Assembly (NCBI RefSeq): GCF_034531395.1 | Contig: NZ_JARVCO010000002.1 | Span: forward strand, 248,001 to 312,000 | Direction of reading: 5' to 3' | Length of the DNA stretch: 64,000 nt | DNA from: Pontiella agarivorans | GTDB taxonomy: Bacteria > Verrucomicrobiota > Kiritimatiellia > Kiritimatiellales > Pontiellaceae | Shown: positions 44,312 through 53,473 of the stretch, piece after piece | Position numbering within the stretch: position 1 is the first letter of the stretch | Layout of the letters: each line of letters opens with the position of its first letter | Position numbers and translations under genes: made by a program | The notes under the pieces: generated by a model | Seen by the model: the letters and a program-made list of their open reading frames with translations, nothing else | Told to the model about the DNA's origin: nothing | Databases searched by the model: none

Positions 44312-44761
44312 GTTGCTGATGGCTTCCTTGCCGATTTCTTCAATCCATGCGGTTTCGGTATCGAGCATGGCTTTTTTCTTTTCGGGGGTGTTGTCTTCGG
44401 CGCCGGAGAGATGGTCGAAGCCGTGGGCAATATAGAGGGCGAGCTCGTAGTCGGCGCCCTTTTCTTCCGGTCCACGCTGGACGGCGCGATCGATGTTGAT
44501 GATCAGATCGCCGGTATAGCCTTCATCTTCGCCGGGAATCGGGTCGTAGCGGAAGCTGATGACGTCGGTGGGACGCTCTTTGCCGAAGTATTCCAGATTG
44601 GCCGGAATAATCCCGGGGTCATCGGTCAGTACGACGCAGACTTCGTTCCAGGGTTCAGATGTTCTCGGGGCCAGACGTTTACCGAGCCATTCAGCCAGCT
44701 TTTGAATTTTTTCCAGATTCAGGGGATGGCGGGTCTGTTGGTTTAGCAGTGTTATTATCAT
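44300..44761 (-). CDS. ybeY: Endoribonuclease YbeY (rRNA maturation)
   Basis: 153 aa from the start chosen here. Family elements present are TDDPGIIPANLEYFGKERPTDVISF and IAHGFDHLSG. The normal zinc set is H-x3-H-x5-H; here the first two His are present but the third position is Asp (GFDHLSGAED). It functions in 16S rRNA 3' processing and quality control. MIITLLNQQTRHPLN at 44761 fits best; an in-frame ATG at 44788 is possible. Either start lies inside the 3' end of the upstream pgpH-type gene, a 71 to 98-bp overlap. Confidence 0.88.
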   Translation of the reverse strand: MIITLLNQQTRHPLNLEKIQKLAEWLGKRLAPRTSEPWNEVCVVLTDDPGIIPANLEYFGKERPTDVISFRYDPIPGEDEGYTGDLIINIDRAVQRGPEEKGADYELALYIAHGFDHLSGAEDNTPEKKKAMLDTETAWIEEIGKEAISNLFE

Positions 44762-46997
44762 CGTCTTTAGGGTAGGGGATTCGGCCATGGAGCATGTTAG
44801 ACAACGAGAAAATGAAGGACTGCTTCACTACGTTGATCTGCGCCATGGTGAGGTTGGCATAGTCCATCTGTCCGTCGCGGATTTTCATGGCGAAGATTTC
44901 GTCCATCAGATTGGAAATTTTCTGCGGGGTCGGTTTTTCGATTGAGCGGGCCGCGGCTTCCGAGGCATCGGCCAGCGAAAGGATAGCCATTTCCGGGGTG
45001 ACGGCGGGGGCGCCGCCGTAGCGGAAGTCGGAATCGTTGATGACTTCGCTCATGGAGCCGCCGGATCCTTCTTTGGCAGCCTGTTTGGCCTTGTGATAGA
45101 AGAACGAGATCAGGCCGTTTCCGTGGTGCTGTTCGATGGCGTCTAGAATCGGCTGCGGCAGTTTATGACGTTTGGCCAGCGTGAGCCCTTCTTTCACGTG
45201 TGAGGAGATCACCAGGGCACTCATGTGCGGGGAAAGCTCGTCATGCGGGTTTTCTTTGTGCTGGATGTTTTCGGTGAAAAATTCCGGCTTGGCCATTTTT
45301 CCGATGTCGTGGTAATAGGCGCAGACTCGGATGAGCAGGGAGTTGGCGCCGATTGCTTCGGCGGCATTCTGGGCGAGTGTGGCGACCATTAGGGAGTGGT
45401 GATAGGTTCCCGGTGCCTGTATGGCCATTTTCTGGAGGAGCGGGTGTCCCATATCGGAGAGTTCGAGGAGGGTGATATCGGTTGTGATTTTGAAGAGTTT
45501 CTCAAATAGCGGGATAAGCAGGAGGGTCATCACTGTGACAATCAGGCCGGATATGACGGAGGTAATGATTTCCTTGATCATGACGGGCATATCCGGTCGG
45601 TTCAGGATGGCGGAGGCGAGCACAAAGAGTACTTTTACCGCGCAGATCCAGATGCCCGCACGGAACAGGCTGGAGCGTTTGTGAATATTTCGTACGCAGC
45701 TTGCGGCCGTGATGGTTACAATCATACCGAGTGCAAAAATATTGAACTGTTCGCCGTAGAGCACAGCGGATGCAAAGCTGCACCAGAACCCGAGGGTTAT
45801 GGCGGCGCTGCCTCCAAGCAGAATGCCGGCCAGAAGAACCGCGAGGCCGAAGGGCACGGCATACATCAGCAGCGAGTGGGAGAATAGGCCGTAGGAGATG
45901 GACAGATAGGTAAGCAATCGGGCAATGCCCAAAGTGATCGAGGAGAGGATGATGAGCAGAAGCACTTTGTCAGGTTGGTGAATGAGCGGTGCGTTGGTGG
46001 TACGCAGTATGACGGCTGTGGCAATGAGACCTGCAAGCAGCATGATGCTGCTGCCGAGTACTTCCAGAGCCCGTTCCCAGAGGTCCTGTTCAGCAATCCG
46101 CTGTTTGGTGTGTTCGTTTAAGAGCATCAGCGTCTGTTCCGTGGCTTTTTCCCCTGCCCTTGCAATTGTCTTTCCTGCCGGGATTTTCTGAATAACCGGC
46201 GGGACAAGATCGGCTGCGGCTTTACGCGCTGTTTCTGTGGCTTTGCTGTCGTAGTGAAGATCCTCTTCAATAAAATAGGGGAGGACGCGATTGAGAATTT
46301 TCCGTTGTGCGGCATTGTTGAGGTTTTCGGTGACTGTCCAGACGGCCGTGCGGGTGGAATAGATGTCCTGCTGCATGGCTGTGCGAGTCTGGTTGCCGGG
46401 GCTGGAGACGATGGTCAATGTGTTTCCGTTTTTATTGTTGAACAGATTGACGCGTGATTCGTCGGAAATCACCCCGGCGGCCATGACACTGCGTATGCCG
46501 TTTGCTATCTCCTCCTTCAGTGCGGGGATGCCGTTGGTCGGGAAGCTGGAAATTAGGTCCTGAGTTTTTATTTTGGTGCCGGCGATTACTTCTTCGAGCT
46601 CAACGAAAATTTCAGCTTGCCGGTTGGAACTGGCGGTGTGGTATGCGGTGAGCAGGTTGAAGAAATTATCGGTATTCTGCACGGCCTCTTCAATCGTGTT
46701 TTCTTCAAGAATGAAAACGCCGGGCACCGCATCGGTTGCGCTCTGTTTGTTAAGCGCGGTTTCGTTGAGGTTCTCGCAGTAGAAATCGACAACGGCAACG
46801 ACCGGAGTGGTGATTTCGTGGCCGGAGCTGATCATGGGGGTGTGCACAACGCCCTGACCGTAAAAGAGCCAGGTGATGCCCAGCCAGAGCAGCAGGCCCA
46901 AACCGACGGATTTATAAGGGATCTCCTGTTTGCGTTTGACTTCAGTCTTACGCTCGGCGATCCCTTTCTTTTTTTTATCTTTGAAGCGTTTTTTCAC
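44691..46997 (-). CDS. pgpH: 7TM-HD membrane phosphodiesterase (PgpH/YqfF type)
   Basis: 768 aa. One N-terminal helix (about 28-48) precedes an extracellular 7TMR-HDED domain (about 60-310), then seven membrane helices (about 315-525) and a cytosolic HD domain with GTYHHSLMVATLAQNAAEA, YYHDIGKMAKP and AIEQHHGNG. Characterised members hydrolyse c-di-AMP. The tail is Pro/Ser-rich. The phoH-pgpH-ybeY gene order is conserved across many phyla. No c-di-AMP cyclase is visible in this window. Confidence 0.94.
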   Translation of the reverse strand: MKKRFKDKKKKGIAERKTEVKRKQEIPYKSVGLGLLLWLGITWLFYGQGVVHTPMISSGHEITTPVVAVVDFYCENLNETALNKQSATDAVPGVFILEENTIEEAVQNTDNFFNLLTAYHTASSNRQAEIFVELEEVIAGTKIKTQDLISSFPTNGIPALKEEIANGIRSVMAAGVISDESRVNLFNNKNGNTLTIVSSPGNQTRTAMQQDIYSTRTAVWTVTENLNNAAQRKILNRVLPYFIEEDLHYDSKATETARKAAADLVPPVIQKIPAGKTIARAGEKATEQTLMLLNEHTKQRIAEQDLWERALEVLGSSIMLLAGLIATAVILRTTNAPLIHQPDKVLLLIILSSITLGIARLLTYLSISYGLFSHSLLMYAVPFGLAVLLAGILLGGSAAITLGFWCSFASAVLYGEQFNIFALGMIVTITAASCVRNIHKRSSLFRAGIWICAVKVLFVLASAILNRPDMPVMIKEIITSVISGLIVTVMTLLLIPLFEKLFKITTDITLLELSDMGHPLLQKMAIQAPGTYHHSLMVATLAQNAAEAIGANSLLIRVCAYYHDIGKMAKPEFFTENIQHKENPHDELSPHMSALVISSHVKEGLTLAKRHKLPQPILDAIEQHHGNGLISFFYHKAKQAAKEGSGGSMSEVINDSDFRYGGAPAVTPEMAILSLADASEAAARSIEKPTPQKISNLMDEIFAMKIRDGQMDYANLTMAQINVVKQSFIFSLSNMLHGRIPYPKDDDNNTAKPTDPPSPESGKNSKAG

Positions 46998-47018
46998 GGC
47001 AGTTCTCCGTTAAAGCGG

Positions 47019-47969
47019 TCAGGCTTTCCGTTTTTTCTGATAAGCCTCGATAACCTTCTGTACGAGCGGGTGGCGTACCACATCGCGTTCGCTGAGTTCA
47101 CAGACTTCCAGATCCTGGATATTTCCGAGGATGGAACGGGCTTCTTTGAGACCTGAAGTTTTATTGCTGGGCAGGTCGATCTGAGTGAGGTCGCCGGTGA
47201 TTGCGCACCTGGAGTCGAATCCGATACGGGTGAGAAACATGAGCATCTGCTGCGGGGTGGTATTCTGGGCTTCGTCCAGAATAACAAACGCATGATTGAG
47301 TGTGCGTCCGCGCATGTAAGCCAGCGGAGCAACTTCGATGATGCCGCGCTCGATGTAGGTTTCGATGGCTTCGGCCGGAAGCATGTCGTGCAATGCATCA
47401 TACAGCGGCCTGAGATAGGGGGCCACCTTCTGCTGAAAATCGCCGGGCAGGAAGCCGAGGTTTTCGCCGGCTTCAATGGCCGGGCGGGTCAGAATAATCC
47501 GGCTGACATCTTCGCGCAGGAGGGCCGCCACGGCCATGGCCATGGCGAGATAGGTTTTTCCCGTTCCGGCAGGACCGATGCCGAAGGTGATCGTGTTCTT
47601 CAGCATGGCACTCAGATAGATCTGCTGGCCGAGAGTTTTAGGGAATACCGCCGGTTTTCGGGGACTGACGTCGATGCGGATGCTCGCCAGTTTTTCAAAA
47701 ATCTGTTCCTCGCCGTGCGTGAGTGCGTTGTAGGCATAGCCGACAGCATGGCTGTCGAGAGGGCTGCGGTTTCGTGCTTCGCGCAGGTTTTCAATAAATT
47801 GGGCGATGCGGACGGCCTGTTCTTCGGGGCCCTGAACCGTGGCATCCCGGTCGCGCAGTATCAGCTGGAGGTTGTGTTCTTTTTCGATGAGATCGGCGAG
47901 GGGTTCCAGAGCGGCGCCGATTTCGCGGGCTTCGCTGGAATTGTTAAAATGTATGGTAAGCGTATTCAT
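47019..47969 (-). CDS. PhoH-family ATPase (YbeZ type)
   Basis: 316 aa. The P-loop [16 protein letters not shown] (about 130-145) and Walker B VILDEAQN, with [17 protein letters not shown] and [16 protein letters not shown], define PhoH. It is a predicted RNA-associated NTPase acting with YbeY. An in-frame TTG at 47975 is possible; ATG 47969 starts [10 protein letters not shown]. The gap to pgpH is 21 bp, so phoH, pgpH and ybeY form one operon. Confidence 0.94.
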   Translation of the reverse strand: MNTLTIHFNNSSEAREIGAALEPLADLIEKEHNLQLILRDRDATVQGPEEQAVRIAQFIENLREARNRSPLDSHAVGYAYNALTHGEEQIFEKLASIRIDVSPRKPAVFPKTLGQQIYLSAMLKNTITFGIGPAGTGKTYLAMAMAVAALLREDVSRIILTRPAIEAGENLGFLPGDFQQKVAPYLRPLYDALHDMLPAEAIETYIERGIIEVAPLAYMRGRTLNHAFVILDEAQNTTPQQMLMFLTRIGFDSRCAITGDLTQIDLPSNKTSGLKEARSILGNIQDLEVCELSERDVVRHPLVQKVIEAYQKKRKA

Positions 47970-48230
47970 ATACAAAAAGGGGACGAGGGCCGGATCATTG
48001 TTCGGGGCCCGGAAGGGGTGGGGTTAAAACCGGCCTAATCGGCTGGCGGCCATGTCTTATTCGAAGTCATTGCCCGGGAGTTAAGGCGATTTCGCGCATG
48101 CCGTCAACCCTATTGGCAGAGTTCCGGAGGGTGGAAATAAGATCAATTATTCCAAGGGTTGGAACGATTTATGCTTTAAATTCTGGAACTTGTTTTGAAC
48201 GGAAATCTATGAATCAAGGGGTATGAGAAA

Positions 48231-49577
48231 ATGAACCGAAAAACAGCTGTGAAAGTAAGTTTTGCTGTGGGGGCGCTCCTGTCGTTGCTCCTGTCTGGAT
48301 GCGCGCCTGTGACGTTGTCGAGTGAACCGTCTGGTGCCTATGTATACAATAAAGGTCATGAAGAGACCGCGTTGGGAATGACACCTTTTAAAGTGAATCT
48401 GGTTGCAAATCAAAAAGAACTGATTGTTCGCAAGAACGGCTATTTTTCTAAAACGGTCGTCATTTCTCCGACCGACCCGGAAAGTATAAATGTTGAACTG
48501 CAGCGTCGCGATAAAGTGTTGTTACGTTCGAATCCGGATGGTGCCGAGCTGTATGTGGATGGCAGGCGTGTCGGACGCACGCCGTATCGTGTGGATTACA
48601 AAAAGGCGTGGCGGACCTTTGAGGTTCGCTCGGCGGGTTATGCTTCGCAGATCTGCACGATACCGGAGGATCCGGAAGGAGACGTGATGGTGGATCTGGA
48701 ACGGGATAATTCACTGATGATTACAAGTAAGCCAAGAAATGCAGCCGTTTTTACAGAGGAAGGTGATTTTCTGGGCCGGACGCCCTTAGGGGTTCCGGCG
48801 GGAGATACTCTGATTCTGGAAGTGCGAAAAGAAGGCTATTATTCCACATCATTTACAGTGGATGAAGAAACGGCCGGTCCGTTTGTGGTTGAACTGGAGC
48901 GCGAGCCGATTGTGATTGTTTATTCAGAGCCTGAGGGAGCGCTGGTGAAACATCGGGGTGTGACGCTGGGCGTTACGCCGTTCCGTCGCCTTGTTGAAAA
49001 TGATATGGACATCGAGCTGGTCTACAACCGGTACAAAACCGCTGAAATCACCATTGCGCCGGATTCGCCCCGGGAAGTGCGCGTTGAACTCGAAAAAGAG
49101 CCGTATGTTACGATTAACAGTAATCCGGCGGGAGCCATGCTCTATCGTTCCGGAGGTGTTGAGTTGATCGGAACCACGCCGGTAGAAGTGCTGATGAGTA
49201 AGGATACCGCGTTTGAAATGCACAAGCCAGGGTATGATATCAAGTCGTTTACCCTTTCTCCGCAGTCGAAAAGCGAGGTCACGGTTCCGCTTAAGCAGAC
49301 GGTCGGTAATCAGGAAAAAATTGTTAAAATCGACAGCACGCCCAGTGGTGCGAAAGTTTACCGCCCCGGGGGGGCAGAATTTATCGGAACAACTCCGCTC
49401 GAGCAGCCGGTACGTGGGGAACGTACCTTTGAGCTTCAGCTGGACGGATTTGAAACCAAGATTGTAACCGTTGCGCCGGATTCGGCTGACAACGTAACCT
49501 TTGCATTGGCTAGGGATGAATCGGCGAGGAATGTCACGGTCAGCGACCCCTTGTTGAATACCCCTTCATCCTTCTAG
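48231..49577 (+). CDS. PEGA-repeat lipoprotein
   Basis: 448 aa. A lipobox LLLSGC (Cys about 24) is followed directly by six PEGA-type repeats of 60-70 residues, beginning near 29, 97, 162, 225, 289 and 356. Each has an (S)xPxGAxVY core, a (G)xTP turn and a final charged strand. PEGA domains resemble surface-layer or peptidoglycan-associated beta modules. A Thr/Ser-rich tail ends the protein. Likely a surface-exposed or periplasmic anchor; partner unknown. An exact palindrome copy lies 67 bp upstream. It is monocistronic, with its own terminator. Confidence 0.85.
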   Translation: MNRKTAVKVSFAVGALLSLLLSGCAPVTLSSEPSGAYVYNKGHEETALGMTPFKVNLVANQKELIVRKNGYFSKTVVISPTDPESINVELQRRDKVLLRSNPDGAELYVDGRRVGRTPYRVDYKKAWRTFEVRSAGYASQICTIPEDPEGDVMVDLERDNSLMITSKPRNAAVFTEEGDFLGRTPLGVPAGDTLILEVRKEGYYSTSFTVDEETAGPFVVELEREPIVIVYSEPEGALVKHRGVTLGVTPFRRLVENDMDIELVYNRYKTAEITIAPDSPREVRVELEKEPYVTINSNPAGAMLYRSGGVELIGTTPVEVLMSKDTAFEMHKPGYDIKSFTLSPQSKSEVTVPLKQTVGNQEKIVKIDSTPSGAKVYRPGGAEFIGTTPLEQPVRGERTFELQLDGFETKIVTVAPDSADNVTFALARDESARNVTVSDPLLNTPSSF

Positions 49578-49598
49578 CCAATGCACTTATCTAAATGG

Positions 49599-49623
49599 AA
49601 AGCCCCGCTTCGGGGCTTTTTTT
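49599..49623 (+). terminator. Terminator after the PEGA lipoprotein gene
   Basis: AAAGCCCCG / CGGGGCTTT form a 9-bp perfect stem with a 3-base CTT loop, followed by more T. A standard intrinsic terminator, 22 bp after the stop codon. Confidence 0.95.
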
Positions 49624-49839
49624 ATGTGTTTGTGTTAAAAATACTATTGATATTGAGTATAAATAACTGAAACGCAATGAATTATCGTAAAAATTAGCAG
49701 CAAAAAAACTTTCAATCGGGACGCTTTGTGGGATTATTTGTTGATTCTCCGGCGCAAGCTGGAGGCTGAAGTGTGAAATAGGTAATATTTTCGTACTTTT
49801 TAAAAATTAGGGATGTTAACAATCAAGGAGTAATCTCAC

Positions 49840-52800
49840 ATGAGCAAGAACATGGTTACCATCGATGGTAATACTGCTGCGGCGCATATTGCATATGCGT
49901 TTTCTGATATCGCGGCCATTTATCCGATCACCCCTTCCTCCAATATGGGTGAGTATTCGGACGAATGGGCAGCACAAGGGAAGAAAAACCTTTTCGGTAA
50001 AACAGTGGATGTTGTGGAAATGCAGTCCGAAGCCGGAGCTGCGGGCGCGGTTCATGGTTCTCTGAGCGCAGGTGCTCTGACCACTACCTTTACAGCATCG
50101 CAAGGTCTTCTGCTGATGATTCCGAACATGTATAAGATTGCCGGCGAAATGCTGCCGACTGTTTTTCATGTTTCCGCCCGCTCGCTGGCGGCGCAGTCGC
50201 TCTCAATCTTTGGAGATCACTCCGACGTAATGTCGGTGCGCAATACCGGCTGGGCGATGACTTGCGGAAATTCCATTCAGGAAACGATGGATATGGCTAC
50301 CATTGCTCATTTGTCGACTCTGAAGGCGCAGGTTCCTTTCCTGAACTTTTTCGACGGTTTCCGTACCTCCCACGAGCTGCAGAAAGTTGAAAACATTGAA
50401 TATGATGATCTCAAAGAACTGATTGAGCCGGAATACATCGAACGTTTCCGTGCCCGTGCGTTGAGACCGGAAAAACCCACTGTAAAAGTGGCGGCGCAGA
50501 ACCCGGATGTTTATTTCCAGGGTCGGGAAACCTCCAATAAATATTATGATGCAATTCCTGAAATTGTTCAGGAATACATGGATGTGTTTGCCGCCAAATT
50601 CGGCCGTAAATATAATCTGTTCGACTATGTCGGTGCAGCAGATGCTGAAAAAGTGATCATTGCCATGGGTTCCGCCTGCGATACTGTTGAGCAGACGATC
50701 GAAAAACTGAATGCCAAAGGTGAAAAACTCGGCTTGGTTAAAGTACGCCTCTACCGTCCGTTCTCTGCAAAAGCTTTTGTGGACTGCATTCCGGAAAGTG
50801 CGAAAAAGATCATCGTACTTGATCGTACGAAAGAGCCGGGCGCACTGGGTGAACCGCTTTACCTCGACGTGGTAACTGCACTGGAAGGTAAAGGATGCAA
50901 AATTATCGGTGGCCGCTATGGCCTCTCCTCGAAAGAGTTTTCTCCGGCCATGGTGAAGGCGGTTTATGACCATGCTGATAACGGGGCCTGGCACAACTTT
51001 ACGGTCGGCATCCACGACGATGTGACCAATCTTTCCATTCCGGTTGGCGAAGAGTTTAATATTGAACCCGACGATGTAAAGTCCGCCGTTTTCTGGGGCT
51101 TCGGATCAGACGGAACGGTCGGTGCATGTAAAAACACCATCAAAATTATCGGTGACAACACCGCAATGACCGCTCAGGCCTATTTTGTGTATGACTCCAA
51201 GAAGTCCGGCGGTGTAACGACTTCTCATCTGCGTTTCGGGGAAAGTTCGGTCAACTATCCGTACCTGATTCAGAATGCCGGCTATGTGGCCTGCCATAAT
51301 GTTTCGTACATCGGCCGCTATGACATGCTCGGCGCGGTTGCTGAAGGCGGAACGTTTGTGCTCAACTCGGAAATTCCGACCTCGGAAGTGTTCAATCATC
51401 TGACGAAGGAAGAACAGCAGATCATAATCGATCGGAAGATCAATTTCTACAACGTGAATGCGTTGAAGATCGCTCTTGAGGTGGGGCTCGGCTTCCGCAT
51501 CAACACGGTCATGCAGACGGTATATTTCAAACTTTCCGGGGTACTTCCGGAAGATGAAGCCATTCAGCTGATCAAAGACTATGCCAAAAAGACGTTTGAG
51601 CGTAAGGGCATGGACATTGTTGAAATGAACTGGAAAGCCATCGATGCTGCCGCGGCGGCGATCGAAAAGGTTGAGGTTCCTTCCGAGATCACCGAGTCGT
51701 ACGTACTGCCGGATCTCATTCCGGCCGATGCATCGGACTTCACTAAAGATGTGATTCTGCCGACTATGCAGCAGAAGGGGGACAGCATTCCCGTCTCTAA
51801 GATGACTTTTGACGGAACACTTCCGACCGGTACCACCAAGTTGGAAAAACGAGGAATCGGTCCGCGTGTTCCGAAGTGGCTCAGCGATAACTGCATTCAG
51901 TGCAACCAGTGTATTATGGCTTGTCCGCATGCTGTAATCCGTGCCAAACAGATCAATCCGGCGGAACTTGAAAAAGCTCCGGAAAGCTTCAAAACCGTAA
52001 AATCCAAGACCAAGAACGAAAGTGACCTGGAATACAAAATTCAGGTTTACATTGAAGATTGTACGGGTTGCGGGGTCTGTGTGGAAACCTGCCCGGCGAA
52101 AACCAAGGCGCTGGAATTCACGACGCTCGACGATGAGCGCGCTGCAGGCGAAGTGGAAAATACCACGTTCTTCGAAAACCTTCCGGATAACAACCTTGAA
52201 GGCGTTAAGGTTGAGACGGTTAAAGGGATTCAGATGAAAAAGCCGCTGTTCGAGTTCTCCGGGGCCTGTGCCGGTTGCGGAGAAACGCCGTACGTGAAAC
52301 TCGTTTCGCTGGTGTGCGGTGAGCATATGCTGACGGCGAATGCGACGGGCTGCTCCTCCATTTACGGAGGTACGTTCCCCACCATTCCGTACTGCACCAA
52401 CAAAGACGGCCGCGGTCCTGCCTGGGCGAACTCGCTCTTCGAAGACAACGCCGAATACGGTCTGGGCTTCCGCATCGCGGTCGACAATAACCGGGCTCTG
52501 CTCCGCAATGCGGTGGCGGCTCTGCTGGAAGTCGGCACTACGGTCGACCTCAAAGCTGCACTCGAAAAAGCGGTGGAAATCTGCCAGGACAATGTGATTA
52601 CCGACGAAGCCATCGCTGCGCAGAACGCGGTGAAAATTCTGCTCGACAGTGCCATGGCTGAAGCTTCTGCCGAAGCTGCTCCGCTGGTTCGCAAAATCAA
52701 GGAACTCGAAGATTACTTTGTAGACAAAGCGGTCTGGATCTTCGGTGGCGACGGCTGGGCCTATGATATCGGTTACGGCGGCCTCGACCATGTGGTGGCT

Positions 52801-53364
52801 TCCGGCAAGAATGTAAACATTCTTGTCCTGGATACCGAAGTATACTCCAATACCGGCGGTCAGGCCTCCAAGTCCACCCCGATCGGTGCGGTGGCCAAGT
52901 TCGCCACGGGCGGTATGCGTGCCGGTAAGAAAAACCTCGGTTTCATGTGCATGAGCTACGGTACGGTTTATGTGGCTCACATCTCCATGGGAGCCAATCG
53001 TGTCCAGACGCAGAAGGCCATTCAGGAAGCGGTTGCCTATGAAGGGCCGTCCATCATCATTGCTTACGCTCCGTGTATTGCACACGGCATCGATATGATG
53101 AAGACGCAGACCATTGCGAAGGAAGCTGTTGAGTGTGGCTACTGGCCGCTCTACCGCTATAACCCGGCTGCCGAAGAGGGTTCAAAGTTCACCTGGGATG
53201 CGCGTCCGCCGAAGGGCGATTTCCAGACGTTTATTCGCAATGAGCGCCGCTACAGTACACTGCTGAAGACCGCGCCGAATGAAGCTGAAGACCTGTTCGC
53301 TCTGGCAGAAAAAGATGCGAAGAGACGCTGGGACTTCATGCAGGCTGTGGGCCCGCTGATGTAA
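49840..53364 (+). CDS. nifJ: Pyruvate:ferredoxin (flavodoxin) oxidoreductase
   Basis: 1174 aa, the usual single-chain homodimeric form. It oxidises pyruvate to acetyl-CoA and CO2 and reduces ferredoxin. IYPITPSSNMGEYSDEWA and EMQSEAGAAGAVHGSL open domain I. Two 4Fe4S motifs are present (CIQCNQCIMACPHA near 687 and CTGCGVCVETCPAKT near 743). ACAGCGETPY supplies the proximal cluster Cys, and GGDGWAYDIGYGGLDHV with YSNTGGQAS forms the thiamine site. It signals an anaerobic, ferredoxin-based metabolism and fits the hydrogenase-like genes at the window end. AAGGAG precedes the start. Confidence 0.97.
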   Translation: MSKNMVTIDGNTAAAHIAYAFSDIAAIYPITPSSNMGEYSDEWAAQGKKNLFGKTVDVVEMQSEAGAAGAVHGSLSAGALTTTFTASQGLLLMIPNMYKIAGEMLPTVFHVSARSLAAQSLSIFGDHSDVMSVRNTGWAMTCGNSIQETMDMATIAHLSTLKAQVPFLNFFDGFRTSHELQKVENIEYDDLKELIEPEYIERFRARALRPEKPTVKVAAQNPDVYFQGRETSNKYYDAIPEIVQEYMDVFAAKFGRKYNLFDYVGAADAEKVIIAMGSACDTVEQTIEKLNAKGEKLGLVKVRLYRPFSAKAFVDCIPESAKKIIVLDRTKEPGALGEPLYLDVVTALEGKGCKIIGGRYGLSSKEFSPAMVKAVYDHADNGAWHNFTVGIHDDVTNLSIPVGEEFNIEPDDVKSAVFWGFGSDGTVGACKNTIKIIGDNTAMTAQAYFVYDSKKSGGVTTSHLRFGESSVNYPYLIQNAGYVACHNVSYIGRYDMLGAVAEGGTFVLNSEIPTSEVFNHLTKEEQQIIIDRKINFYNVNALKIALEVGLGFRINTVMQTVYFKLSGVLPEDEAIQLIKDYAKKTFERKGMDIVEMNWKAIDAAAAAIEKVEVPSEITESYVLPDLIPADASDFTKDVILPTMQQKGDSIPVSKMTFDGTLPTGTTKLEKRGIGPRVPKWLSDNCIQCNQCIMACPHAVIRAKQINPAELEKAPESFKTVKSKTKNESDLEYKIQVYIEDCTGCGVCVETCPAKTKALEFTTLDDERAAGEVENTTFFENLPDNNLEGVKVETVKGIQMKKPLFEFSGACAGCGETPYVKLVSLVCGEHMLTANATGCSSIYGGTFPTIPYCTNKDGRGPAWANSLFEDNAEYGLGFRIAVDNNRALLRNAVAALLEVGTTVDLKAALEKAVEICQDNVITDEAIAAQNAVKILLDSAMAEASAEAAPLVRKIKELEDYFVDKAVWIFGGDGWAYDIGYGGLDHVVASGKNVNILVLDTEVYSNTGGQASKSTPIGAVAKFATGGMRAGKKNLGFMCMSYGTVYVAHISMGANRVQTQKAIQEAVAYEGPSIIIAYAPCIAHGIDMMKTQTIAKEAVECGYWPLYRYNPAAEEGSKFTWDARPPKGDFQTFIRNERRYSTLLKTAPNEAEDLFALAEKDAKRRWDFMQAVGPLM

Positions 53365-53387
53365 TCTGCGAAGGTTAAAACGGGAAC

Positions 53388-53456
53388 GCCCGCCGGTAAC
53401 GGCGGGCATACTTTCCGGATTCCTGCACCGGCGGACGTGTCCGCCGGTTTTTTTTG
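53388..53456 (+). terminator. Tandem terminators after nifJ
   Basis: GCCCGCCG/CGGCGGGC with a GTAA loop (53388-53407) precedes a perfect 10-bp stem ACCGGCGGAC/GTCCGCCGGT (53427-53448) followed by eight T. The second is the clear intrinsic terminator and may also serve the convergent gene. Confidence 0.93.
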
Positions 53457-53473
53457 TATCCAGTCTCTGGAAC

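Noticed and set aside
51106-53085. Long ORF antisense to nifJ (659 codons)
   Set aside because: It mirrors the strong codon bias of nifJ and has no recognisable protein pattern or start signal.
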